Source: Patescibacteria group bacterium
GTDB lineage: Bacteria > Patescibacteriota > Patescibacteriia > 2-12-FULL-60-25
Direction: 5' to 3'
NCBI GenBank assembly: GCA_018830085.1
Contig: JAHJSR010000017.1
Coordinates: 1 to 47,980 of the forward strand
Length of the DNA stretch: 47,980 bases
This document shows positions 7,636 to 17,184 of this stretch, piece by piece. The stretch's first letter is position 1. Every line of letters starts with the position of its first letter. The notes under the pieces were generated by a model. That model was not told where the DNA came from. It saw only the letters and a list, made by a program, of their open reading frames with translations, and did no database searches. Position numbers and translations under genes: made by a program.

Positions 7636-8739
7636 TTACACTTTTTTTAAATCAACGCCTATTGCCTCTTTAACACTTTTAAAACCATCCTCATTTAATT
7701 TTTCTGAAAGCTCTATCATTAATTGGGATGGCCATAATGGACCATGATAAATCAAACCAGTCACAATCTGTACAGCCGAAGCCCCTAATCTTATTTTACG
7801 ATACAAATCCTCTACCGAATCAATACCTCCTATACCAATAAATTCAAACCTCGGTCTACCATTCTTTGCCATAAATGCCAAAACCTTATCGGCCTTAAGT
7901 TTTAAACCCAAACCAGAAGCTCCACCCTTCATTGTATCTGTTAAACGTCTTGATTTTAATCCTTCGCGACTATGAGTTAAGTTGGTCAAAACAAAACCCC
8001 GTGCCCAACCGTATTTTGCAGTATCCTCCAAAATCTCCAACATTCTTGTTTCAGATAACTCTGGTGACAATTTAAAGAACACTGGTTTATCTGGATGCAA
8101 GGCATCAATCCTACGTAACAATTCTCTATAAAGATCAGCATTATCACAATACTGACAGCTATCACCCACATTAGGACACGAAACATTAACTGTTACATAA
8201 TCACCAAACTCTTGTAACTTTTCAAAGGCTGTCAACAAATCATTTAATCCAGCCTCACCTGATAAATTAGGTACGTTTGATTTTGCTACTGAAACACCCA
8301 CAGGTATAGACCAACCACTTTTTTCTTTTGCGAATCTACGCTTACAAACATCTGCCCCAGAACTTAGTAAACCATAATTCACAATCAAAGCAGTATCTGT
8401 CGGCAATCTCCATAATCTAGGTCGCGGATTACCAGGGCTCATTTGTCCAGTGATTGTCCCTGCTTCCACAAAAGAAAATCCCACTTCTTTTAAGATATTA
8501 ATTATTCTTCCCTCTTTATCAAATCCCGCACCAACTCCAAGTGGATGAATTAATTTAATTCCAGCTATTTCAGTTTCAAGTGACGCATCAATAACCGGCC
8601 AACAAAAACCCCTTACAATCCATCTAGTCAACCTATTACTACCCAAAACCCTGCCCACAAAATTAAAAAAGTGATGCATAGCTTCAGGATCAAATGCAAA
8701 AAATATGGGTTTTAAAATCTGCTCGTATAAAAACGACAT
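7636..8739 (-). CDS. pyrD: dihydroorotate dehydrogenase, class 2-like with a class 1-type cysteine
   Basis: FMN enzyme of pyrimidine synthesis that oxidises dihydroorotate to orotate. The N-terminal helix region (ILKPIFFAFDPEAMHHFF) matches the membrane-associated quinone-dependent class, as do GVGAGFDKEG and TGQMSPGNPRPRLWRLP. In the catalytic loop, however, the sequence is VNVSCPNVGDS, with Cys where class 2 enzymes have Ser (NISSPNT) and class 1 enzymes have Cys. I prefer the ATG at 8739 (367 residues), which fits the family N-terminus. An ATG at 8775 would overlap aspS by 20 bases. No other pyr genes are in the window. Confidence 0.92.
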   Translation of the reverse strand: MSFLYEQILKPIFFAFDPEAMHHFFNFVGRVLGSNRLTRWIVRGFCWPVIDASLETEIAGIKLIHPLGVGAGFDKEGRIINILKEVGFSFVEAGTITGQMSPGNPRPRLWRLPTDTALIVNYGLLSSGADVCKRRFAKEKSGWSIPVGVSVAKSNVPNLSGEAGLNDLLTAFEKLQEFGDYVTVNVSCPNVGDSCQYCDNADLYRELLRRIDALHPDKPVFFKLSPELSETRMLEILEDTAKYGWARGFVLTNLTHSREGLKSRRLTDTMKGGASGLGLKLKADKVLAFMAKNGRPRFEFIGIGGIDSVEDLYRKIRLGASAVQIVTGLIYHGPLWPSQLMIELSEKLNEDGFKSVKEAIGVDLKKV

Positions 8740-8755
8740 AGCGATTAGCAAAAAA

Positions 8756-10153
8756 CTATGAACGTTTGCTGACATTGATATTCATCTCTGCAATCTGCTC
8801 AGTAGAAAGTTCCGAAGGTGCTCCCATCAACAAATCACTAGCATCACCTGTCTTTGGAAAGGCTATCACTTCTCGAATGGATGGTTCATTGCAAAGCAAC
8901 ATGGCAAGACGATCCAAACCTGGCGCAGAACCTCCATGTGGTGGCGCGCCAAACTTAAACGCTTCAAGCATATGCCCAAACTTTACCCGCACTTCCTCGT
9001 CCGACAATCCCAAAGTCTTAAATATTTTAGCTTGAATGTCCGCTTTATGAATCCTAATAGATCCCGATGAAAGCTCATAACCATTTAAAACCAAATCCCA
9101 GGTATCTGCTCTAACTTTTAATGGTTCTGTCTCTAGCAACTTTTCGTCCTCCGAGTTAATCATACAAAATGGATGATGCGCAGTTGTCATTTGTCCTTGG
9201 CTATTAAGCTCAAACATTGGAAAATCTATAATCCACGCAAAAGCCAATTCATTTGGATCATTTTTATCCTCTCGTAAATCCGGTTTATCTGTTCCATATT
9301 TTTCCATCGACTCAGCATAAGTCAAAATCTTAAACGGCTTAAAGGTTAATCTCTTATCCGGAACAACTTCTTTCACCATTTCCACCATCATACCTTCTAA
9401 TACTTCTAAAATATCTCCCCTATCCACAAAAGACATCTCTAAATCAAGTTGCGTAAACTCAGGCTGTCTGTCACCGCGTGCGTCTTCATCCCGATAGCAT
9501 CTCGCAATCTGATAATATTTTTCAACTCCTGCTACCATTAATAATTGTTTAAACTGCTGAGGTGACTGTGGTAAAACATAAAATTTTCCTGGATGCTGTC
9601 GTGATGGCACCAAATACTCACGCGCACCTTCGGGTGTTCCTTTAACCAAAGTTGGAGTTTCTATTTCTAAAAATCCTTTATCATCCAGATACTTACGAAA
9701 ACTGGTTATCATTTTTGATCTAACCTCAAGATTTTTCTGCATGCGTTCAGTTCTTAAATCCAAATAACGATACTTGAGTCTTAATTCTTCATTAACTTTG
9801 CTTGTATCTTGATCAACCTCAAACGGCGGGGTCTCTGCATGATTATAAACTTCAATATCTTTAGCTAAAACCTCCACCTCACCAGTATCCATATTTGGAT
9901 TAATTTGTTTTTCACCACGTTTATTAACAACACCTGTAACTGCCAAACAATCCTCTGCTCGTAAATTCTCCATAACTTCTTTAGCTCTATCAGATAACTC
10001 ACTCGGCACTAAAACCACCTGAACAATTCCAGACCTATCGCGCATATCCAAAAAGATAATCTTTCCCATGTTCCTACGGACATTTACCCAACCTTTTATA
10101 ACCACTTCATCACCTATTTTTTGCGAAGTTTCGGTATTCATGATTCGTTGCAT
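8756..10153 (-). CDS. aspS: aspartyl-tRNA synthetase, bacterial type lacking the GAD domain
   Basis: Charges tRNA-Asp with aspartate. The OB-fold anticodon domain is at about 15-110 (KGWVNVRRNMGKIIFLDMRD). Class II motifs are clearly bacterial: FLEIETPTL (motif 1), QIARCYRDEDARGDRQPEFTQ (motif 2 region) and GSAPGLDRLAMLL (motif 3). Bacterial AspRS normally carries an insertion (GAD domain, roughly 120 residues) after the YGTDKPDLR motif. Here YGTDKPDLR (about 287-295) runs into ELAFAWIIDFPMFE within about 10 residues, so the protein is 465 rather than about 590 residues. A second ATG at 10141 is also possible. asnS is separate in this window, so Asn-tRNA need not come from AspRS mischarging. 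Confidence 0.96.
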   Translation of the reverse strand: MQRIMNTETSQKIGDEVVIKGWVNVRRNMGKIIFLDMRDRSGIVQVVLVPSELSDRAKEVMENLRAEDCLAVTGVVNKRGEKQINPNMDTGEVEVLAKDIEVYNHAETPPFEVDQDTSKVNEELRLKYRYLDLRTERMQKNLEVRSKMITSFRKYLDDKGFLEIETPTLVKGTPEGAREYLVPSRQHPGKFYVLPQSPQQFKQLLMVAGVEKYYQIARCYRDEDARGDRQPEFTQLDLEMSFVDRGDILEVLEGMMVEMVKEVVPDKRLTFKPFKILTYAESMEKYGTDKPDLREDKNDPNELAFAWIIDFPMFELNSQGQMTTAHHPFCMINSEDEKLLETEPLKVRADTWDLVLNGYELSSGSIRIHKADIQAKIFKTLGLSDEEVRVKFGHMLEAFKFGAPPHGGSAPGLDRLAMLLCNEPSIREVIAFPKTGDASDLLMGAPSELSTEQIAEMNINVSKRS

Positions 10154-10181
10154 ATAAACAAAAGAGTACCTAAATATCCCT

Positions 10182-10203
10182 AAAAATACAAGGCAAGCCT
10201 TGT
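10182..10203 (-). terminator. terminator after the 101-residue secreted protein gene
   Basis: Stem ACAAGGC/GCCTTGT (10188-10194 with 10197-10203) with a tight 2-base loop, then ATTTTTA in the minus direction. Confidence 0.7.
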
Positions 10204-10227
10204 TTTTAAAATAATTCTAATTCAGGG

Positions 10228-10533
10228 CTATTCACCGATTGGTACTGTTTTCCCAGGATCTTTATCTGTTAATTTTATGCAAACACCACTAGAACGCGCT
10301 TCATCCACCATAAGACAACCCAATCCCGGCATACAAGGTAATTTATATTCACCGCCACATTCAGCACCCTCTTGGCCCAAAGAAGCCTTAGGATTTACCT
10401 CTGGAATAGGCATATTCATCAATTTAAGCTCAAATGTAATCAAGTATGCTAATACTGCAATTAATATCAATGCCAATATCGACGATAATACTGTAAAAAT
10501 TTTCCACCTATTAACCTTATTTTTATCAATCAT
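10228..10533 (-). CDS. small membrane-anchored Cys-rich protein of unknown function
   Basis: I do not recognise a family. The 101 residues comprise a basic N-terminus, one transmembrane helix at about 13-33, and a short outer domain. That domain has four cysteines in the pattern C-GGEYKLP-C-MPGLG-C-x(11)-C, ending VCIKL. The spacing suggests a small disulfide-bonded knot facing outside. The gene has its own promoter (TTGGAC, 18 bases, TAAAAT) ending 10 bases before the ATG, and its own terminator, so it is expressed alone. Its function is unknown. Confidence 0.75.
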   Translation of the reverse strand: MIDKNKVNRWKIFTVLSSILALILIAVLAYLITFELKLMNMPIPEVNPKASLGQEGAECGGEYKLPCMPGLGCLMVDEARSSGVCIKLTDKDPGKTVPIGE

Positions 10534-10543
10534 ATTCTGCTAC

Positions 10544-10573
10544 ATTTTAAACCAGAATAAACAATTAGTCCAA
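10544..10573 (-). promoter_or_regulatory. promoter of the 101-residue protein gene (near-leaderless)
   Basis: TTGGAC (10573-10568), 18-base spacer, TAAAAT (10549-10544). Ten bases follow before the ATG at 10533, predicting a leader of about 3 bases. Confidence 0.55.
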
Positions 10574-11641
10574 AACCGCATCCGATAAATAAAATACTGC
10601 CGAATTATACTCTAAATCATCAATCACAATGGCCTGTTTTGTCTTAATATCCAATAAATTAATCTGACCATTAATCCTAAATATAAGCTTATCATCTACC
10701 ACCTGTAACGGAATACCTTTTTCTAAATAAACACTTTTACCATTCTGAAATAAAAACATTTTTTGATCAGCCAATGCATAAACCAAGCCATCCTCAAAAC
10801 CCACCATAGATTGAATTGCAACTTCATTATCATTTACAATTTTTGTTGATGTTCCATTTTTTGCATACCAAATATTATATTTATATTGTTTCTCATTCAA
10901 ATGTTCATCAGGCTTAATCTCTTCCACATAAAAAATACCGTCATTACCAATAGTAAATAAACTTGAATTATTAATATTGCCAAATAATTCATCTACCGTC
11001 CCATCAAGATTTAAAACATACAAAGCCTTACCATCTGGGTCATTAGCAAAAAAAACTAATTCATATTGATTTAACCAATCAATCGGATTTACATTCGATA
11101 AAAACTCACTCTCATTATTTCTTAAAATATAATTAGACTCTTCTTTTCCATATGTTATTTTTACAACAGTTGAGCCATCTTCTCTTTTTATTATGCCTAT
11201 CACATCCCTTCTTCCATCAGGAGATCGAAATTTATTATTTTTAGAAACAATAAACTCTGGATCAATTAAAGCCTTTTCTCCGGTATCCAAAAAAACTCCT
11301 TGTATTTGTGAAACCGGCTTACCTAATTTGCTTGCATCATCCGGCCATACCAAATCTCTACTGAAATTTGATTCTAAAAACCTTATAATTGCTTTGTCGT
11401 TTTTTAAGACAATCATTGCCGAACTAGTTGCCACACTCTTCACCTCAGCCTCAACATTTGAACTAAATGATTTTTTTAACTCAGAATCCATTGCCGCCAA
11501 ACCAACTAACAAAATACCCAAAACCACAAAAAAAGTAGTAAACAAAGCCAACAATGTTCTAATGTTTATCCTAAAAACTCGTTTACCGCTACTCATAACC
11601 ATTAAAAGCTTACACCAATCACATAAAAAAAAGAAACTCAC
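10565..11641 (-). CDS. single-pass membrane protein with repeat-like outer domain, unknown function
   Basis: No family recognised. A transmembrane helix lies at about residues 28-49, after a basic stretch (GKRVFRINIR). The long outer domain contains repeated short blocks (DPDGKALYVLNLDGTV, NDGIFYVEEI, FEDGLVYALADQKMFLF, DDKLIFRINGQINLLDI) that look like beta-propeller blades, which suggests a sensor or scaffold. The GTG at 11641 is supported by AAGGAG (11653-11648) five bases upstream, giving 358 residues. The ATG codons at 11602 or 11596 are alternatives that leave the membrane segment intact. Probably co-transcribed with the gene upstream. Confidence 0.75.
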   Translation of the reverse strand: MSFFFLCDWCKLLMVMSSGKRVFRINIRTLLALFTTFFVVLGILLVGLAAMDSELKKSFSSNVEAEVKSVATSSAMIVLKNDKAIIRFLESNFSRDLVWPDDASKLGKPVSQIQGVFLDTGEKALIDPEFIVSKNNKFRSPDGRRDVIGIIKREDGSTVVKITYGKEESNYILRNNESEFLSNVNPIDWLNQYELVFFANDPDGKALYVLNLDGTVDELFGNINNSSLFTIGNDGIFYVEEIKPDEHLNEKQYKYNIWYAKNGTSTKIVNDNEVAIQSMVGFEDGLVYALADQKMFLFQNGKSVYLEKGIPLQVVDDKLIFRINGQINLLDIKTKQAIVIDDLEYNSAVFYLSDAVLD

Positions 11642-11680
11642 ATCATCTCCTTAAAAAATGCGAGTTAATAATATCAAGCG

Positions 11681-12700
11681 CTAAGAAACGCGGCGTTTTG
11701 CCGACCTGCTAGCTCTATTGCAGTAACCATTATCTTTGGGTTTGATTCTTTTATGAGCCCTGCGATTACAAGTTCCAAAATCAGATACGGCCCATACCTT
11801 GTCCACGGTTCCCCATGACTCAACATTGGCGACAACTACCATCTTACGACGATGCACCAAGCTAGTCGTACCCCTAACCTCACGCCGGTGCTCTCGAAGT
11901 TGCCTATCAGACCACTTACCATATCTAGCGATACGTAAAATATCTTCCTCGATCTCGTAAAAAACTTGCTCAACTTGACCAACCAACCAAGACTGCCACT
12001 TTTCCATATACAATCGATTAAACAAACGTTTGTTTCTGCGTAAACGATCATGCAAATTTTCCAAATTTTTTACAAAACCACTTCGGCCCTTGCTATAATC
12101 ACGTCCCTTGCGCCAAGCTTCGCGAATCTCATTTTCAATCAATCGACGTTCATCCAAAATAAAACGCAAATCTCGTAGCAGTTCTCGCAACTCCCCAATA
12201 CACAATGACCTGTTGACTGATTTCAAATTTTTAAACAAATTTCTGCGTCTCCGCTCGAACAAATCACTACTCCAATCACGACTATCCGCCTTTTGCTGCA
12301 ACTGATTAAATGAACCTTTTGGATCTTCAATCATGCTACGAGCTTGCTTAACTCTTTCCATCAATCTCTCATACACAAATTTCTCAACCGGATCAATACG
12401 TTCCTTGCTCTTACCCATAACTATTGAACAATACTGAAAAGAAACTCTACGGAAATAGTGAATCAAGTGTTGCTGACATGGTCTTGGCCGCAACTCAACA
12501 GCATCCTCAGCAGCTTGCTTAACCCAACTGGCCATTGGCCCAAAATATTCCAAAATATTTACAGGCTTTACTTCCAATCCATAAGCGACCTTGCTTTGTG
12601 GTTTCAAGCCCCACGAACCCTTGATCTCACCACCCATATGGACAAAAATTCGAGACCTGTGTTCATTTTGCGAAAACTTTTGATAGGCTCGTCTAGGCAT
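11681..12700 (-). CDS. Arg-rich hypothetical protein, unknown function
   Basis: I do not recognise this 339-residue protein. It is strongly basic throughout (RRRRNLFKNL, LHDRLRRNKRLFNRL, RRAHKRIKP, SAKRRVS at the C-terminus) and mostly predicted helical or coiled-coil between about 95 and 270. There is no signal or membrane segment. The charge suggests nucleic-acid binding, which is an inference. The start is well supported: AAGGAG sits six bases before the ATG. A GGGTT/AACCC hairpin lies just upstream. It is less AT-rich than its neighbours, and in style (monocistronic start, strong Shine-Dalgarno, no relatives I know) it resembles the 496-residue gene at 40752-42242. Confidence 0.7.
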   Translation of the reverse strand: MPRRAYQKFSQNEHRSRIFVHMGGEIKGSWGLKPQSKVAYGLEVKPVNILEYFGPMASWVKQAAEDAVELRPRPCQQHLIHYFRRVSFQYCSIVMGKSKERIDPVEKFVYERLMERVKQARSMIEDPKGSFNQLQQKADSRDWSSDLFERRRRNLFKNLKSVNRSLCIGELRELLRDLRFILDERRLIENEIREAWRKGRDYSKGRSGFVKNLENLHDRLRRNKRLFNRLYMEKWQSWLVGQVEQVFYEIEEDILRIARYGKWSDRQLREHRREVRGTTSLVHRRKMVVVANVESWGTVDKVWAVSDFGTCNRRAHKRIKPKDNGYCNRASRSAKRRVS

Positions 12701-12787
12701 TGAGACTCCTTAGCGCGGGTTAACCAACCCAAAAATTAAAGTAAAAAGAACAACACCATTTGACCACAATAAATATCCTCAGTCAAT

Positions 12788-12818
12788 AAAAAAAGACCAG
12801 GAAATAATTTCCCTGATC
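12788..12818 (-). terminator. asnS terminator
   Basis: Minus-strand stem GATCAGG(G)AAA / TTTCCTGGTC with loop TTA, followed by a run of seven T, 20 bases after the asnS stop. Confidence 0.85.
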
Positions 12819-12837
12819 AAAATTAATAATTTAACTA

Positions 12838-14130
12838 TTATGGCTCCAAACGATTTATCAACCTAGGGAATGGTATGGTTTCCCTTACATGATGCAAACC
12901 GCAAATCCAAGCCACCAAACGCTCCAAACCATATCCAAATCCACTATGCGGAACCGATCCATACTTACGTAAATCCAAATACCAACTAAACGCATCTTCC
13001 GGCAAATTATGCTCACGAATCCTTTTTAGCAACTCTTCATAATCATCCTCGCGCTGAGATCCGCCAATAACTTCTCCGTAACCCTCCGGTGCTAAAAGAT
13101 CCGCATTCAAAACCCTCGTTGGGTCAGATGGATCGCGCTTCATATAAAAAGCTTTGACCGCCGATGGATACCTCTCGATAAAAATCGGCTTCTCATACAT
13201 CTTGGTAAGCGTAGTCTCATCATCAGCTCCCAAATCATCCATGTCCCCAATATCACTTCCTTGCTTACGCAAGATAGCTATGGCCTCCGCGTGCGTCATT
13301 CTCTCAAACGGAGCTTGTACTTTTTTAAGTGGCTCAACATCTCTCTCCAAAATCTTCAATTCCGCTGCGCGATTCTCGAGCACTCTTTTTACGATGTAAG
13401 ACACCAACTCTTCCTGAATTTTTAAATTTTCTTCATGCTCCACAAAAGCCATTTCCGCATCCATCATCCAAAACTCTGTAAGATGTCTACGCGTCTTGGA
13501 CTTCTCCGCACGAAATACCGGCCCAAAATCAAAACAGCGCCCAACAGATGCAATCGCGGCTTCCAAATATAATTGACCTGATTGCGAAAGATAAGCTTTT
13601 CTTTCTTCAAAATAATCAATCTCAAAAAGCTCTGTAGTCCCTTCGCAAGCACTAGGTGTCAAAATCGGCGAGTCAATCTTTGTAAATCCATGCTCATGAA
13701 AATAATCATAAGTCGCCGAAATAATTTCATCACGCACTCGCTGAATCGCCCACTGCGATGGAGCTCTGAGCCAAAGATGTCTGTTATCAAGTAAAAAATC
13801 CGGCCCATGCTCTTTTTTGCCAATCGGATATTCCTCGGCCTTCTGCACCAACTCCAAGTTGGCAACCTGCAACTCATAAACACCCTCTTGCTTTGGATGT
13901 TTTGTGACTTCACCCGTAACAACAAAAGATGACTCTAACGTCGCCTCACTCGCAACTTTCCAGCTTTCCTCATCAACCGCGGCTTGCACAACAACAGCCT
14001 GCACAAAACCCGATCCATCACGAATCTGTAAAAAAGCGATCTTGCCGCTCGAACGCACATTGTACGCCCAACCTTTGATAGTCACTTGTTGTCCAACAAG
14101 AGTTGAAAACTCAGAAATAAAATTTGCCAT
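12838..14130 (-). CDS. asnS: asparaginyl-tRNA synthetase
   Basis: Charges tRNA-Asn with asparagine. OB-fold domain at about 1-100 ([20 protein letters not shown]). Class II core: motif 1 [20 protein letters not shown], motif 2 [19 protein letters not shown], motif 3 [16 protein letters not shown], ending in [11 protein letters not shown], which separates AsnRS from AspRS. 430 residues. It has its own promoter with the -10 box 10 bases from the ATG and its own terminator. Its presence means Asn-tRNA can be made directly, without an amidotransferase. Confidence 0.97.
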   Translation of the reverse strand: MANFISEFSTLVGQQVTIKGWAYNVRSSGKIAFLQIRDGSGFVQAVVVQAAVDEESWKVASEATLESSFVVTGEVTKHPKQEGVYELQVANLELVQKAEEYPIGKKEHGPDFLLDNRHLWLRAPSQWAIQRVRDEIISATYDYFHEHGFTKIDSPILTPSACEGTTELFEIDYFEERKAYLSQSGQLYLEAAIASVGRCFDFGPVFRAEKSKTRRHLTEFWMMDAEMAFVEHEENLKIQEELVSYIVKRVLENRAAELKILERDVEPLKKVQAPFERMTHAEAIAILRKQGSDIGDMDDLGADDETTLTKMYEKPIFIERYPSAVKAFYMKRDPSDPTRVLNADLLAPEGYGEVIGGSQREDDYEELLKRIREHNLPEDAFSWYLDLRKYGSVPHSGFGYGLERLVAWICGLHHVRETIPFPRLINRLEP

Positions 14131-14140
14131 AATAAATCGA

Positions 14141-14169
14141 ATTTTGTCTTAAAAGCTCACAAACGTCAA
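14141..14169 (-). promoter_or_regulatory. asnS promoter (near-leaderless)
   Basis: TTGACG (14169-14164), 17-base spacer, CAAAAT (14146-14141), ten bases before the ATG at 14130. No Shine-Dalgarno sequence is present. Confidence 0.65.
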
Positions 14170-14185
14170 CCATGACATATTTTGA

Positions 14186-14947
14186 CTAAGCTAAATCAGG
14201 AACCGTACTAAACCCATGCGGCTCACGATCCAATGGCGCATGTTTACACGACTCCCGAATCAAAGAAATACAATTTTGAATCACCTCAACCGATGCGGTC
14301 ACGCTGGCTACCGATTCAAGATTTGACGACCGAATATAATTAATAAAATTTATTGCATATGCATTCGCATGCATAACCTGCTCTGGCCATCTACCTCTGC
14401 ATTCAGAACAAACCAGTCCATTAGAATCCGGAGCATAATATGCATGAGTAGGACCTATTGGTAATTTACATGATAAACAATTACCAAAATGCGGACCATA
14501 ACCCAAAATATCTAACAATCTAATTCCGGTTGCCGCAAACAACAAAGAAGATCTTACTGCGGTGGGCTCTGTTGGAATAATTTTAAAATAATTTATAACT
14601 TCTTCCCAAAGTAAAAAAATTCTCTTATCCGCAACCCCTGTTCTAAGTAATCTCAAAGTTAAATCTGATAATGCACCTGCCACAGCATATGATGCTAAAA
14701 AATTATATGATCCTGACTTTACCTGTTTGGCTACAGCTAAATGATCATAGGCTCTACCCTTAGCGATCATCACTTCGGCAATTGATAACGGTTCCAACTG
14801 AGAGGCTTGTTTAGCTTGAGATTTTAATGCTCCTCTTCCCACGGCAATCATTAACCCATTTTCCATGCCATACATAATATAACGCCGATCATTCTCTCTG
14901 TACGGCGTCTTTTTTAAAATAACCACCTGATCACGAATGTAACTCAT
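14186..14947 (-). CDS. recO: DNA repair protein RecO
   Basis: Recombination mediator that helps load RecA onto SSB-coated DNA in the RecFOR pathway. The N-terminal OB domain includes VVILKKTPYRENDRRYIMYG and VGRGALKSQAKQASQLEPLS. A zinc module is visible as CLSC (about residues 159-162) and CSEC further on. 253 residues, normal length. It follows ruvX by 17 bases, making a small DNA-processing pair. Confidence 0.92.
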   Translation of the reverse strand: MSYIRDQVVILKKTPYRENDRRYIMYGMENGLMIAVGRGALKSQAKQASQLEPLSIAEVMIAKGRAYDHLAVAKQVKSGSYNFLASYAVAGALSDLTLRLLRTGVADKRIFLLWEEVINYFKIIPTEPTAVRSSLLFAATGIRLLDILGYGPHFGNCLSCKLPIGPTHAYYAPDSNGLVCSECRGRWPEQVMHANAYAINFINYIRSSNLESVASVTASVEVIQNCISLIRESCKHAPLDREPHGFSTVPDLA

Positions 14948-14964
14948 AAACCACGAATTACAAA

Positions 14965-15369
14965 TTACGTACTTCCTATGTTTGTGTCCAAATAACCTTG
15001 CAGCATAATAGATGCAGCTACCGCATCATCTTGTTTACGCGAACCACCACTCAAGTAGTGTTGTGCCTCAGCGCTGGTCAATGTTTCATCTGCCTCATCC
15101 ACAGGAATATTTATGCTACGCAAATCAGCCTCAAACAAACGTATGGCCCTAATCTGATCATTTTCTTGGCTTGAGTCTTTTAACATGCGAGGAACACCTA
15201 AAACAACCCTTTCTACGCCCTCACGTTCGCATATAAGCTTAATTTGCTTAATAGACTCTCCATGCCCCTCATTTTCCAAAATCATCCAAGGTGAAGCAAT
15301 CTTGGACTCCGTATCACCCATAGCAATCCCTATCTTTTTAGAACCATAATCAATTCCCAATATTCTCAT
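14965..15369 (-). CDS. ruvX: RuvX/YqgF RNase H-fold resolvase / pre-16S processing nuclease
   Basis: RNase H-like nuclease linked to 16S rRNA 5'-end maturation and proposed as a Holliday-junction resolvase. Motifs: ILGIDYGSKKIGIAMGD (first catalytic Asp), RVVLGVPRMLKDSS, DEADETLTSAEA (Glu), and KQDDAVAASIMLQGYLD (final Asp). About 134 residues from the ATG at 15369; an ATG two codons upstream is equally possible. Confidence 0.93.
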   Translation of the reverse strand: MRILGIDYGSKKIGIAMGDTESKIASPWMILENEGHGESIKQIKLICEREGVERVVLGVPRMLKDSSQENDQIRAIRLFEADLRSINIPVDEADETLTSAEAQHYLSGGSRKQDDAVAASIMLQGYLDTNIGST

Positions 15370-15380
15370 AAGCAATACTA

Positions 15381-16403
15381 TTACAATACCCTAATAACAA
15401 CATCCTTTAAATACTGATTTTTAAAATCCGTTTTCTCGCCTATCCGCGCTTTTCCATCCGATACAAAACGTACAGCCAATGGCTTTTTATATTTATTAGC
15501 CAAGCCTTGCACCAATTTTAAAACATCTTTAACCCTATCCCTATCCTCATCCAACCCTATTGGATAAGTATCTACACCCAGACCCGAATTTAAAGATAAA
15601 AATAAATTTCTTTCCAAAGAAAAATTACCCTCTTCATATTCTTTAGCCAATTCAAAATCTTCTAAACAAGGTAACATCAAACCACATAATCCAATCTGTT
15701 TGGGATTACTGTATTTAATAAATTTTGTAATCTTTAGATATGTATCCGTTAAAATTGATGCATTAAAAGTACCATGTAAATGATTAACAAAATCAACCAA
15801 ACTACTCTCACCCTCAAACAATGGTGCGACCGATGAATCTATACCCAAATAATCAAAATCATCCTCAAATAATTGATTAATTTCTTTCCAAGCAGAATTC
15901 ATGTTATCAAACCACTCCTCAAGCGAAGAACATCCTGCTGCTAAATTGGTTGATTGTAATCCAATCGCAAAACCATCTTTTCCATAAGTAGCTGATGGAA
16001 AAAACGGACTAGACAAAGCATTATTAAACGTATAAGCAAAATTAAATGTTTTAGAAGGTTGATCATTTATCAGATCAAACAAATAAGACGCATGTTCATC
16101 GGTTATTTCTTTGCCTGTCAGGTCTAAATTCAATGAGCAACGTTCGACATCTAAAAAATCTTGATATTTCACCTTGTAACTTTCTTCAGAAACAGATCCT
16201 ATACTTAACAAAACATCCGAATCTAAAATTTTCGCATCCATCTCTTTTATATCCGCCTCAGGAGAACAAACTCGCGTAGTCTGAATTAAAAAATCATGAT
16301 TTTTTAATTTTTCTGAAAGTTCAATAATCCTATCTAAAACTTTTTGGTCAAGATTTTTTGAAAAATAACAAATACTTCTTACAATCTTCGGCATATTAAG
16401 CAT
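15381..16403 (-). CDS. DUF711 / UPF0210-like protein
   Basis: Family of unknown function related in fold to pyruvate-formate-lyase-type barrels. Resemblances: PKIVRSICYF at the start, SSPFFPSATYGKDGFAIGLQS (matching the family's FFPA..SIGLE block), YLGIDSSVAPL, and LNSGLGVDTYPIGLD followed by KPLAVRF near the end. 340 residues. The start overlaps the map stop by 8 bases; an ATG at 16394 would remove the overlap. No biochemical role can be assigned. Confidence 0.7.
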   Translation of the reverse strand: MLNMPKIVRSICYFSKNLDQKVLDRIIELSEKLKNHDFLIQTTRVCSPEADIKEMDAKILDSDVLLSIGSVSEESYKVKYQDFLDVERCSLNLDLTGKEITDEHASYLFDLINDQPSKTFNFAYTFNNALSSPFFPSATYGKDGFAIGLQSTNLAAGCSSLEEWFDNMNSAWKEINQLFEDDFDYLGIDSSVAPLFEGESSLVDFVNHLHGTFNASILTDTYLKITKFIKYSNPKQIGLCGLMLPCLEDFELAKEYEEGNFSLERNLFLSLNSGLGVDTYPIGLDEDRDRVKDVLKLVQGLANKYKKPLAVRFVSDGKARIGEKTDFKNQYLKDVVIRVL

Positions 16404-17175
16404 CCGGCCATGGCGTAATCAACTCATAGCCATCTTTTGTAACACATATCGTCACTTCCCAATGCGCCGCCAAAGAACCATCAGCAGTAATTATTGTCCA
16501 ACCATCATTTTTTTGTTTTATCTGCCAATCACCTAATGCAACCATAGGTTCAATGGCCAAGCACATTCCTTCTTTTAGCTTTAAAGGTTTTGCCATTCTT
16601 TCGTGATAATGAGGAATTTGAGGCTCTTCATGAACACCATGCCCAACACCATGCCCAACTAAATCCCTCACAATTCCATATCCCTTTGGTTCCAAATAAC
16701 CCTGTATTGTTTTACCAATTTCATGCAACCAAGCACCGGGCTTAACCGTATCTAAAGATAACTCTAAAGATCTACGCGTAGCATTCGAAAGTTCTACGGC
16801 AACTTTTGGCACATCCCCAACACAAACCGTGGCTGCCATATCGGTCGCCATGCCCTCATACCACAAACCAATATCCAACTTCACTAAATCACCGTCCTTA
16901 ATAACCCTATCCGGTGTAGCCGGCCCATGAACCACTTCATCATTAATTGATATGCAGACGGCAGATGGATATGGCGGATCAGAACTATGGATTTGATAAT
17001 TTAAAAACGAAGGTTTACCACCAACTTTTTCAAATTCATCGCGCGCGATTTTATCCAAATTTTCCGTATGCGCACCCGCAACACAGGCTGTCATTATCTT
17101 AAAAAGAGTCTGAGATAAAATCTTACCTCCTCGCTTCATTTTTTCGATTTCTTCTGGAGTTTTTAATCTAATCAT
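16396..17175 (-). CDS. map: type I methionine aminopeptidase
   Basis: Removes the initiator Met from nascent proteins. Pita-bread fold with metal ligands in KLDIGLWYEGMATDMAAT (two Asp), GHGVGHGVHEEP (His), AIEPMVALG (Glu) and AHWEVTI (Glu). N-terminal IRLKTPEEIEKMKRGGKIL is typical. 259 residues. It follows adk by 9 bases, the classic secY-adk-map order of the spc operon. Confidence 0.97.
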   Translation of the reverse strand: MIRLKTPEEIEKMKRGGKILSQTLFKIMTACVAGAHTENLDKIARDEFEKVGGKPSFLNYQIHSSDPPYPSAVCISINDEVVHGPATPDRVIKDGDLVKLDIGLWYEGMATDMAATVCVGDVPKVAVELSNATRRSLELSLDTVKPGAWLHEIGKTIQGYLEPKGYGIVRDLVGHGVGHGVHEEPQIPHYHERMAKPLKLKEGMCLAIEPMVALGDWQIKQKNDGWTIITADGSLAAHWEVTICVTKDGYELITPWPDA

Positions 17176-17184
17176 ATATATGTT

